Shown: one piece after another, positions 1-5,353 of the stretch
How positions within the stretch are numbered: position 1 is the first letter of the stretch
Layout: each line of letters starts with the position of its first letter
From: Pilimelia columellifera
GTDB lineage: Bacteria; Actinomycetota; Actinomycetes; Mycobacteriales; Micromonosporaceae
Assembly (NCBI RefSeq): GCF_039532605.1
Contig: NZ_BAAARY010000047.1
Coordinates: 1-5,679, forward strand
Direction of reading: 5' to 3'
DNA length: 5,679 bases
Notes under the pieces: generated by a model
Database searches by the model: none
Told to the model about the DNA's origin: nothing
Seen by the model: the letters and a program-made list of their open reading frames with translations, nothing else
Program-made: the position numbers and the translations under genes

Positions 1-1
1 T

Positions 2-67
2 GGCGACGCCGACACCAACACCGAGCCCGAAAAGCCCACTACCGACGCCGCGAGACCGCCGAGTTGA
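2..67 (+). CDS. Possible C-terminal tail of an upstream gene (partial)
   Basis: An open frame enters from the left edge and stops with TGA at 65-67, reading GDADTNTEPEKPTTDAARPP and a final Ser. Nearly all third codon positions are G or C, as expected of real coding sequence in a high-GC actinomycete; the next frame, which stops at 73-75, is much less biased. The tail is hydrophilic, rich in Pro, Thr and Asp, and gives no family. It ends 13 bases before the 19-bp repeat at 81-99. That would suit a transposase whose stop lies just inside the end of its insertion sequence, but this is inference from position only. Confidence 0.3.
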   Translation, partial: GDADTNTEPEKPTTDAARPPS

Positions 68-80
68 TCACGTAACCGAA

Positions 81-99
81 AAGTACGGCTGTCGTACTA
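81..99 (+). repeat. 19-bp repeat, inverted copy at 5581-5599; possible IS end
   Basis: AAGTACGGCTGTCGTACTA is the exact reverse complement of 5581-5599. Each copy is also an interrupted palindrome, AGTACG and CGTACT around five bases. Identity stops abruptly on both sides: base 80 is a against g, and base 100 is c against a, when the copies are compared in the same sense. Sequence on the left of this copy and on the right of the other differs, which fits opposite ends of one type of insertion sequence. The outermost TA at each end would also fit a TA target duplication, as made by IS630/mariner-type elements. The family is not identified. Confidence 0.65.
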
Positions 100-118
100 C
101 GCCTCGTCATTTGTGAGA
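99..118 (+). mobile_element. Scrap resembling an ISAs1 transposase leader
   Basis: ACGCCTCGTCATTTGTGAGA matches 18 of 20 bases of the stretch at 5324-5343, which lies directly upstream of the ISAs1-type transposase start. Here no transposase follows; a hexapeptide acyltransferase frame does. The scrap abuts the 19-bp repeat at 81-99. It is best explained as a remnant of an ISAs1-like element left after insertion and deletion, though the match is short. Confidence 0.4.
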
Positions 119-141
119 TCGGTTCGGCCAGTCAACTCGCG

Positions 142-762
142 GTGACCCTGACCGTGGAACGCGGCACCCGGATCGGCTCGGGGGTGCTGTGCTCGCCCGG
201 GTCGCACATCACCGCCGACATGGTGATCGGCGACCGGGTGTTCCTGGGCGCGGGCGTGCGGACGGTCAACGACAAGGAGCTGATCTGGCGGGACGCGGCC
301 AACGAGCAGCCGCTGCGGCCGCCGCGTTTCGACTACGCCTGCAAGGTCGGTTCCGGGGCCGTGGTTTTGGCCGGGGTCATTGTGGGCGCGCGGGCGTTGG
401 TGGGCACCGGGGCGGTCGTCGACGGCCTCGCCGCTGGCGAGCCGGCCACCGGGCCGGTCTACGGCGTGTTCACCTACGTGCAGACCGCAGTCGTCGGCCC
501 GTTCCCGTCACCGCAGGCCGCCCGGCAGTGGTGGGCGGCGCCGTTCAACCGCCTCGCCAGCGACGGGCCACGATTCGCTGATCCAGGCCTGCGCGGACTA
601 GCCCGAGGTGCCAGCCTGTCCCCACCCCTGGCCCGTCGCCGCAGCTTCCACATCGGCGGCCTTCCGAGACGGATCCGGGCCGGCTACGTCACCGACAGCA
701 CCGCGGGCCCCACGGAACGCGGCAGGCGGGCTACCGAACCCTCCGCCAGTCACTCACTGTGA
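142..762 (+). pseudogene. Hexapeptide-repeat acyltransferase, N-terminally truncated remnant
   Basis: Residues 8-100 show the Ile/Val/Leu-Gly-x4 periodicity of a left-handed parallel beta-helix: GTRIGSGV, ADMVIGDRVFLGAGV, then after a loop KVGSGAVVLAGVIVGARALV and GTGAVV. A loop at 43-66 interrupts the coils, as in WbbJ/WxcM-like sugar O- or N-acyltransferases. The GTG start at 142 has no ribosome binding site, and the frame is open back to 76. Recognisable sequence begins in mid-helix, so earlier coils are probably missing. After about residue 140 the protein is Arg/Pro/Ser-rich without recognisable fold, and third-position GC dips around 560-620. Third-position GC is otherwise very high, unlike the minus-strand cluster beyond it. 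The acyl donor and acceptor cannot be told. A short intact enzyme read from GTG is the less likely alternative. Confidence 0.6.
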
Positions 763-766
763 TGAT

Positions 767-797
767 CCAAGGTCACCTTCACTTGAATGACCCTTGG
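767..797. terminator. Hairpin between convergent genes
   Basis: CCAAGGTCA at 767-775 pairs with TGACCCTTGG at 788-797, with one bulged base and a 12-base loop. It lies between the end of the acyltransferase remnant (762) and the stop of the subtilase gene (825), which converge, so it could end transcription both ways. There is no clear U-tract on either side, so it may be a factor-independent terminator only in part. Its right arm also resembles the sequence at 5238-5257 near the ISAs1 transposase, so it could instead be an insertion-sequence remnant. Confidence 0.4.
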
Positions 798-824
798 TCG
801 TAGACAAGACTTACGGCAAAGCGC

Positions 825-2066
825 TTACCGTTCGGCTGTATCGACTTGCAGGAGCAGGTTGGGGCCTGGAAGGGACATCTTCAGCACATCCTTAACCGCT
901 CGTTGTTGGATTGCTTTGACTACCTCTGAAGGTTTGGCGCGGGGGTAGTCTTGAAGGTACTGCGCGACGGCTCCTGAGACATGTGGCGCCGAGAATGAGG
1001 TTCCGTCCCAGGTCTCGCTTGCGCTGTCATCGTCGTTGACTGCCGACCGGATGCCCAGCCCGGGTGAGTAGACGTCTACGCAGCTGCCGTAATTGTACTG
1101 AGGATGTTGGTTGTCGTCGTTGCTGGTCGCGCTGACGGTGAAGACCTCGTCGACCGCGCCGGGTGAAAGTTCGCACGCGTCGACGGGGCCGCGGTCTCCG
1201 TTGCCGGCTGCGGCGACTACGGTGATACCTTCATCTACGAGCGCCCGTGCGGCGTCTTCGAGAGCGCGGTTTCGACGCGGGGACACGACACTCAAATTTA
1301 CTACCGAGGGCCCTCTAGCATTAGCGAGGATCCAATTGAATGCTTTGATCAGGCCCGCCGTGTCTCCGCGGCCGTCGCACCGCTGGGTGCGCACGGAAAC
1401 CACTTTCGCTGCAGGGGCGACGCCGTACGTTTGTCCGGCTGCGACACCGGCGACGTGGGTGCCGTGTCCGTTGCAATCTTCGCCTGGGCTGGGTGGATAT
1501 GGCCCCTCGCCGTCATCAGCGACGTCGGTTCCCGCGACTGCTCGACCAGCAAACTCGTCGTGGGTAAAACGAACACCCGTGTCAATAATGTACACGGTCA
1601 CGCCAGTCCCGGTGCGCACTGGGCGGTAGGGTGTTCCCGAAAGTGGGAGTGTCGCTTGGTCAATTCGGTCCAGGCCCCAGTTCGTAACCTGCGAATTCTC
1701 CGTTAAAAGTGGCCGCCGACGTGGCGGTACCTGCGTGCGTAGAACGGGTGACACATAGGCGACGTCCCGGTCCTTTGCTGCTAGGTCGGCCGCGCCGGCC
1801 GTGCCTTTGAGCTGAAACCCTAAGAATGCTTGCCGGTAGGTGTCGACGACCTGTCCGCCGGCAGCGGAGGCTACCTTGTCCGCGAGGGCTGGTGCGCCGA
1901 CTGTGTTCGTTGCCCCGGGCTTGAATACCACCACGTATGCGCCATTGACCGTGTCAGGATCTGTTGATTGGCGATTTGAAGCGGACACCGCTGACGCAGG
2001 AACGGTCAGTGATGCCGCGAGGCTAAAGATCAGGGTCCTTCGGGCGTGCGGCGAGTTTAGCTTCAC
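825..2066 (-). CDS. Secreted subtilisin-like serine protease (S8, aqualysin/proteinase K type)
   Basis: A 413-residue exported endopeptidase precursor. Residues 1-30 are a signal peptide with an Arg-Arg pair before the hydrophobic stretch, so export by Tat is possible besides Sec. Residues 43-110 form an inhibitor I9 propeptide. The mature enzyme should start near residue 122, just before NWGLDRIDQ. The catalytic triad is Asp162 (YIIDTGV), His201 (NGHGTHVAG) and Ser357 (GTSFSAPHVSG), with Asn289 (AAAGNG) as oxyanion-hole residue. The four mature-part cysteines, 198, 230, 298 and 329, have the 32- and 31-residue spacings of the two aqualysin I disulphides. The Asp-to-His interval is about eight residues longer than in aqualysin, because of an acidic Pro/Gly-rich loop at 183-196. 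There is no C-terminal extra domain. The GTG start overlaps the stop of the upstream C92-like gene (GTGA), preceded by AAGGTG, so translation is probably coupled. Natural substrate unknown; it may process one of the co-encoded exported proteins. Confidence 0.95.
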   Translation of the reverse strand: MKLNSPHARRTLIFSLAASLTVPASAVSASNRQSTDPDTVNGAYVVVFKPGATNTVGAPALADKVASAAGGQVVDTYRQAFLGFQLKGTAGAADLAAKDRDVAYVSPVLRTQVPPRRRPLLTENSQVTNWGLDRIDQATLPLSGTPYRPVRTGTGVTVYIIDTGVRFTHDEFAGRAVAGTDVADDGEGPYPPSPGEDCNGHGTHVAGVAAGQTYGVAPAAKVVSVRTQRCDGRGDTAGLIKAFNWILANARGPSVVNLSVVSPRRNRALEDAARALVDEGITVVAAAGNGDRGPVDACELSPGAVDEVFTVSATSNDDNQHPQYNYGSCVDVYSPGLGIRSAVNDDDSASETWDGTSFSAPHVSGAVAQYLQDYPRAKPSEVVKAIQQRAVKDVLKMSLPGPNLLLQVDTAER

Positions 2067-2755
2067 GGTTTAATCACCTTGTATGAGGTTACGTCGGGAT
2101 GATTGTAGATATCGATTGGATAGGCACCGATTCCGCCGTCATCATCGAGGTTGACGCCTTCGTATCGGTAGGCCCGCCAGATCAGCTCTGCGACTCCCAG
2201 CCGGTCGTCTGCGAGTCCGACCTTGTTGATCGCGAAGTTGTGGTCGTAGGACTTGCCGGCCTGTGCTTTGGCCCATGCTGCGGCATGGCGGCGTTGGTCG
2301 GGTCGGTCGACAGACAGAAGTCGCGTGAACCGGGCGACTTTCACTTCGCCAACCGGGCGCTGGACAATCTTTCCGGCTACGAAATCCATTACGGTGCTTC
2401 GGGTGGCATAAATCATCATGCTCCCGTAGATACCACCATACGGTGCCGGTACGTACGCGATATCACCTGCGGCGCGGGCTTCCGGTAACGTGTGGGCGAA
2501 TGGGATAAATGTTCCGTCCACCTGCTTCGCTTTGAGCTCCGTGAGTACCCGCTGTGCCACGTCGTCTTCTGTCGCGTTGAGGTGGCGCGCAGCGACGGCG
2601 AGATCGGTCCGGAACTGTTGCTCGGTCATGCCCATTCCCATCTCTGCCACGATTTCCGGCACGAGATCGGCGTCTGCGGTGGCGGGCGTTGCCGGCAAAG
2701 TGATGCATAGGGTGGCAGTGGCGATGACTGTCGCTAGCGTTCTGGAGAGGCGCAT
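2063..2755 (-). CDS. Secreted C92-like (YiiX-type) protein lacking catalytic Cys and His
   Basis: A 230-residue exported protein: signal peptide at 1-26 ending ATPATA, a helical region at about 30-80, then a permuted papain-like domain. It is a paralogue of the protein encoded at 4150-4857. Residues 158-227 align without gaps to 165-234 of that protein, 25 of 70 being identical, including YD, ELxWR and DGGxGxYPxD. The two active-site positions differ: where the paralogue has FNCSELVW this one has LGVAELIW (Val188 for Cys), and NHGHVGFY becomes IYGSMMIY (Ser112 for His). The third acidic residue is kept as Asp124. It is therefore expected to have no cysteine hydrolase activity and may bind a ligand or partner. 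The ATG at 2755 is chosen because GAGGA lies five bases upstream and the signal peptide starts there. A longer start at 2809 would overlap the lipoprotein gene and add a tail that is not signal-like. It is the middle gene of an operon: 26 bases after the lipoprotein stop and overlapping the subtilase start by four. Confidence 0.85.
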   Translation of the reverse strand: MRLSRTLATVIATATLCITLPATPATADADLVPEIVAEMGMGMTEQQFRTDLAVAARHLNATEDDVAQRVLTELKAKQVDGTFIPFAHTLPEARAAGDIAYVPAPYGGIYGSMMIYATRSTVMDFVAGKIVQRPVGEVKVARFTRLLSVDRPDQRRHAAAWAKAQAGKSYDHNFAINKVGLADDRLGVAELIWRAYRYEGVNLDDDGGIGAYPIDIYNHPDVTSYKVIKP

Positions 2756-2760
2756 GTGGT

Positions 2761-2765
2761 TCCTC
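2761..2765 (-). promoter_or_regulatory. Ribosome binding site that fixes the 2755 start
   Basis: On the minus strand GAGGA stands five bases before the ATG at 2755. The other in-frame start at 2809 has no comparable site and lies inside the end of the upstream lipoprotein gene. Confidence 0.7.
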
Positions 2766-2781
2766 GTGGGTGAGGTAGCGG

Positions 2782-4020
2782 TCAGAAAAGAAGTAGGTCG
2801 CGTGGCCACAAGGCGTCATCGGTCGCGATTGCGGCGGTTACTTCGGGGACTTTGACAGCGCGGATCTGCGTGCCGTCCGTGATTCGGTAGATGGAAAGAA
2901 CCGCGTCGCCTTCGTCTGGTTGGTACAGAATGGCCAGCTTGTCGCCTAACCAGCCAGTGGCGGCAGATGCGTCGGCGTCCCGGGGGGCGCCGGCTAGGGG
3001 TATTGTCGAAACGACCTTTCCGGTGATTGGGCTAGTGGCTCTCAGGGTGCCAGCGCCATCGATATGGTAAAGTTGCCCGCGGTGCTGGTGAGCACTGCGC
3101 ATCGCATACCAGGGGACCTCGTGTTGCCCATCATCTTCCGGGGACATATTGTGTAGCATTGTCGTCACGAGTGTGCGCGTCAAAGGGTTTAGTCTGGTCA
3201 GCCAGAATCGGGGCGGGCGATTGTTTCCCGTGCCGTTCGAGAACCAGATGGCCTGAGGGGTGCCGGCATGGCATAGCATCTCTCCGAGGTAGCCGGCTTT
3301 GTTGTTCTCAATCGTTCCTTTCTCGAGGGCCACTAATGTCGTCCGTGCGCGGTCGGTTAGGTCGATCCGCAGGAGAAGCGCGGGTTGAAGCCGCGGGTCC
3401 TCGGGCCCGTATCGGTTGGTGCCGATGGCGTATAACCGGCCACCGCAGACCCCGGCGGTTTGGACAAAGTACGGAATCGTAGCGACTTGGTGTTTCCCGT
3501 TTCGGGTCCATGCGATTTTGAATTCGTAGCCCGACGGCACGTCTGACCGTCGGTGGTTGAAAAACGTGGCGTATCCGTTGCCGACCCGGTGGCTGGTGCT
3601 GGCAAGGTTGGTCGCTGTACGGGGATAGTTCCGTCCGCCGAGTCCTATCACCGTGTCTGACCGTAGCTGCGGGATCCACATCGACCTGCGGCCGTCGCGA
3701 GTTAACTGTGCGCCGTCCAAGCCATCGGTACGGAATGTCTCGACGGCACCCTTCTTGAACATAAACAAGAGGCCACGTTCGGGCTTGTCGTATGCCCCAG
3801 TGCTGAGGTGAACGGCCATTGCCGCGTTATCGAGGTAGCTCTCGGGGAACTTGTGTTCGGCGACGTGTGGGTAGCGCACTGCAGGGGGTGACGTTGCCGG
3901 TTTGCCGCTGTCGGCTGTGGCCTCCGCGGTACAGCCCGCCGACAAGGCCAGAAGAGCGGCAGCTCCGAGGATGCGCGTTCGTGTGCGAATCGTGGCCGTC
4001 GTTGTGGTGCCGAGTGTCAT
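2782..4020 (-). CDS. Putative lipoprotein with propeller-like C-terminal part, function unknown
   Basis: A 412-residue exported protein. Residues 1-30 are Thr/Arg-rich, then hydrophobic, ending LLALSAGC: a lipobox with Cys30 as the lipidated residue. Ser instead of Leu at -3 makes it slightly atypical. Residues 31-47 are a Pro/Ser/Thr-rich linker. The rest is mostly short beta-strand-like runs separated by turns, such as GRLYAIGTN, LLLRIDLTD, FWLTRLNPLTRTLVT, GQLYHIDGAGTLRA, ITGKVVSTIPLAG and LSIYRITDGTQIRAVKVP. This resembles the blades of PQQ/NHL-like beta-propellers, though no repeat motif is regular enough to name a family. No catalytic motif is seen. It is first in the operon with the dead C92-like protein and the subtilase, so it may be the membrane-anchored scaffold or sensor. 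The ribosome binding site is weak (GGCGGG about nine bases before ATG). No family recognised. Confidence 0.85.
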   Translation of the reverse strand: MTLGTTTTATIRTRTRILGAAALLALSAGCTAEATADSGKPATSPPAVRYPHVAEHKFPESYLDNAAMAVHLSTGAYDKPERGLLFMFKKGAVETFRTDGLDGAQLTRDGRRSMWIPQLRSDTVIGLGGRNYPRTATNLASTSHRVGNGYATFFNHRRSDVPSGYEFKIAWTRNGKHQVATIPYFVQTAGVCGGRLYAIGTNRYGPEDPRLQPALLLRIDLTDRARTTLVALEKGTIENNKAGYLGEMLCHAGTPQAIWFSNGTGNNRPPRFWLTRLNPLTRTLVTTMLHNMSPEDDGQHEVPWYAMRSAHQHRGQLYHIDGAGTLRATSPITGKVVSTIPLAGAPRDADASAATGWLGDKLAILYQPDEGDAVLSIYRITDGTQIRAVKVPEVTAAIATDDALWPRDLLLF

Positions 4021-4101
4021 AGTCTTGGCCCGCCTGCCGCGTCAGTGATGGGACGAGTGACCAGTCAGTAAGCTTCGAGAATTATGGATCAAACCACAAG
4101 A
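4021..4101 (-). promoter_or_regulatory. Likely promoter region of the lipoprotein operon
   Basis: These 81 bases separate the terminator of the C92-like gene from the ATG of the lipoprotein gene. Because the terminator upstream is strong, the three-gene operon should start here. A loose candidate on the minus strand is TTGATC and, 16 bases on, TACTGA. No operator-like symmetry was found, only a repeated GTCAGT at 4041-4046 and 4064-4069. Confidence 0.35.
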
Positions 4102-4142
4102 CTGGGGTGCGCGGCGATCGTGCAGGTCGCCGCGCACCCCAG
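4102..4142 (-). terminator. Perfect 16-bp stem intrinsic terminator
   Basis: CTGGGGTGCGCGGCGA at 4102-4117 is the exact reverse complement of 4127-4142, around a nine-base loop. In the minus direction the stem begins seven bases after the stop codon at 4150-4152. It is followed by TCTTGTGGTTTGATCC, a modest T-rich stretch. It should end transcription of the C92-like gene and isolate it from the lipoprotein operon. Confidence 0.85.
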
Positions 4143-4149
4143 GACAGGC

Positions 4150-4857
4150 CTAGTATTTGTCGTAGGTGTTGAAGTCATTGTCGTCTCTCACGTCCCGCGG
4201 GTAAACGCCGCGGCCACCGTCCTTGTCGACATCAATGCCCTGCGACTTGAAACCCCGCCAGACGAGCTCTGAGCAGTTGAAGCTGCCCTCTTCGTTTTTA
4301 CCCTTGTTCGAGACGAAGTCCATGTCGTACTTCTTGCCCACGTGACGACCGGCATAGTCGGCGGCACCGTTCCTGGCCCCGTTGTTCTTCGACTCCAGCG
4401 CGCGCGCGGAGCCGGCCTTCACCCTGACCTGCGTCTGGGGGACGTGACGAACACCCGACGACGAGTGGGCTTCGATAACGTCTCGATTGGCGCCGTAGAA
4501 CCCCACATGACCATGGTTGACACCACCAGTCTTGGCGTCGGTGTAGAACACATCGCCCTTGTGGCGCGCGTTGTGGACCGGAACATCACGCACAATGTCG
4601 GTGCCTGGGTCGACGTCCTGAGGCTTCGCCTCGGCGAGCATCTGCTCGGCGAGCGCTTCCACAGTTGAGTTTTCCTCGGCTGCGAGGTCGGCCAGTTCAG
4701 CGCGGAACTCGGCTGGGTCGACTGCAGGCATCATTGCCAGAAGCTCTGCGACCGGGTCGGCCTGAGAAGCAGAAGACGCATAAGCCGGTGCGCCCACGAG
4801 CGCCGCTGCCGCACAGGTGGCCGCGAGGCCAATTGCAATCTTGACATTTAGCTGCAC
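4150..4857 (-). CDS. Secreted C92-like (YiiX-type) cysteine hydrolase, active-site residues intact
   Basis: A 235-residue exported protein. Residues 1-28 are a signal peptide (Sec type, ending GAPAYA). Residues 32-78 are an acidic, Ala/Glu-rich helical segment, and from about 98 a permuted papain-like (YiiX/YaeF, peptidase family C92) domain follows. His117 lies in NHGHVGFY, Glu129 in DVIEAH and Cys195 in FNCSELVWRGF. The His-before-Cys order is the permutation typical of this group. Members are thought to be amidases or cysteine hydrolases acting on lipids or cell-wall or peptide bonds; the substrate here is unknown. The acidic DVDKDGG stretch near the C-terminus could bind a metal ion. The GTG start at 4857 is preceded six bases upstream by AGGGAG. 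It is a single-gene unit, closed by the hairpin at 4102-4142. It is a paralogue of the dead protein at 2063-2755 with the same layout. NlpC/P60-type labelling is possible in databases, but the permuted order argues for C92. Confidence 0.85.
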   Translation of the reverse strand: MQLNVKIAIGLAATCAAAALVGAPAYASSASQADPVAELLAMMPAVDPAEFRAELADLAAEENSTVEALAEQMLAEAKPQDVDPGTDIVRDVPVHNARHKGDVFYTDAKTGGVNHGHVGFYGANRDVIEAHSSSGVRHVPQTQVRVKAGSARALESKNNGARNGAADYAGRHVGKKYDMDFVSNKGKNEEGSFNCSELVWRGFKSQGIDVDKDGGRGVYPRDVRDDNDFNTYDKY

Positions 4858-4863
4858 TATCTA

Positions 4864-4869
4864 CTCCCT
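4864..4869 (-). promoter_or_regulatory. Ribosome binding site of the C92-like gene
   Basis: AGGGAG on the minus strand, six bases before the GTG at 4857. It supports that start over the next downstream methionine codons, which would cut into or past the signal peptide. Confidence 0.7.
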
Positions 4870-4903
4870 GATGGATAGAGAAACGTCTGCCCATAACCTG
4901 AAA

Positions 4904-4931
4904 GCATCGACCCATACTTAATTGCATCGAC
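4904..4931. repeat. Two GCATCGAC copies exactly 20 bp apart
   Basis: GCATCGAC occurs at 4904-4911 and again at 4924-4931, a start-to-start distance of 20 bp, about two helical turns. The pair lies 47-74 bp upstream of the GTG start of the C92-like gene, a place suited to a regulator binding on one DNA face. The regulator is unknown and no such protein is encoded here. Confidence 0.4.
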
Positions 4932-5091
4932 TTGCCTCAGCGGTATGCGGGGTGCTTTCAAGCCATTTGGACGTCTGCAGCGTATTGCTAATGAATCCCG
5001 ACAGGCTATCCATTGTGATCTATGCCATTTTGGGGCGCAGGTGTTTACAAAGGACCTACTCTGTGCCAACGCGTACGAGCGCGCCACGGCC

Positions 5092-5130
5092 GCTACGCTC
5101 AGAAGGCTGCGGGATCGAGCCCCGCGCGCC
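5092..5130 (+). other. tRNA-Arg-like 3' half remnant, possible attachment site
   Basis: The T-arm-like unit is GCGGG at 5109-5113, loop ATCGAGC, and CCCGC at 5121-5125. Preceding bases GCTACGCTCAGAAGG resemble the anticodon loop, stem and variable region of an actinobacterial tRNA-Arg(ACG), and GCGCC follows. No matching 5' half, anticodon stem or acceptor stem is present, so it is not a functional tRNA. Similarity rests on memory of the tRNA, not on an alignment search. It may be the 3' end copied by an element that integrates into tRNA-Arg, or chance. Confidence 0.25.
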
Positions 5131-5245
5131 AAGCGGACCAAGGGTGTAGTCGCTTCGGCGGATCTCGCTGGAGAGTTTCGTTGTCGCGCCCTCGGCCAAG
5201 TTGTAGCCGTCAGAGGCAAAGCAAAGTTGGGATGATCTTGTGAAT

Positions 5246-5285
5246 GTCCCTGGTCAGTGTTGGTGTGCTGGTCTGACCTCGGGAC
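5246..5285. repeat. Inverted repeat ahead of the ISAs1-type transposase
   Basis: GTCCCTGGTCAG at 5246-5257 and CTGACCTCGGGAC at 5273-5285 pair with one bulge and one mismatch around a 15-base loop. The pair lies about 70-110 bases upstream of the transposase ATG. It might be part of the element's left end, a transposase-binding site, or a hairpin that blocks read-in from flanking promoters. Confidence 0.35.
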
Positions 5286-5340
5286 GCGGGCGCGGCCTTC
5301 CTGTGTGGATGATGTGGGTGCTAACGCCTCGTAATCTGTG

Positions 5341-5347
5341 AGAAAGG
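5341..5347 (+). promoter_or_regulatory. Ribosome binding site of the ISAs1-type transposase
   Basis: AGAAAGG ends six bases before the ATG at 5354 and supports that start. Confidence 0.6.
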
Positions 5348-5353
5348 CCGCTG

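Larger units (their letters stand above)
4858..5245. other. Gene-free stretch upstream of the C92-like gene
   Basis: No convincing gene is present. The longest frame (minus, 4857-5219) has mixed third-position use and no family resemblance. The promoter of the C92-like gene should lie in its left part. It holds paired 8-bp repeats (4904-4911, 4924-4931), a repeated ACGTCTGC at 4883-4890 and 4971-4978, and a tRNA-like 3' half at 5092-5130. Such a patchwork next to a broken IS suggests recombination or integration. Confidence 0.5.

Noticed and set aside
1111..1629. Long plus-strand frame opposite the subtilase gene
   Set aside because: It is the antisense of the catalytic core, whose motifs are unmistakable on the minus strand.
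2756..2809. N-terminal extension of the dead C92-like protein starting at 2809
   Set aside because: It would overlap the lipoprotein gene by 28 bases and put 18 residues before a good signal peptide; the ATG at 2755 has GAGGA at the right distance.
4342..4668. Plus-strand frame opposite the C92-like gene
   Set aside because: Antisense shadow of the conserved domain with His117 and no signal of its own.
4883..4978. CRISPR array
   Set aside because: Repeats are only 8 bp and occur twice each; there are no regular spacers and no cas genes.
5092..5130. Functional tRNA gene
   Set aside because: Only a T arm and nearby resemblance; no D arm, paired anticodon stem or acceptor stem can be formed with upstream sequence.
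4857..5219. Minus-strand frame of 120 codons whose stop overlaps the GTG of the C92-like gene (TAGTG)
   Set aside because: Third-position use is mixed, the start is a TTG without ribosome binding site, the product is Arg-rich with no fold pattern, and it runs over the tRNA-like stretch and the likely promoter.
4945..5235. Plus-strand frame of 96 codons
   Set aside because: No ribosome binding site, no codon bias, no recognisable family; it crosses the same repeat-rich stretch.
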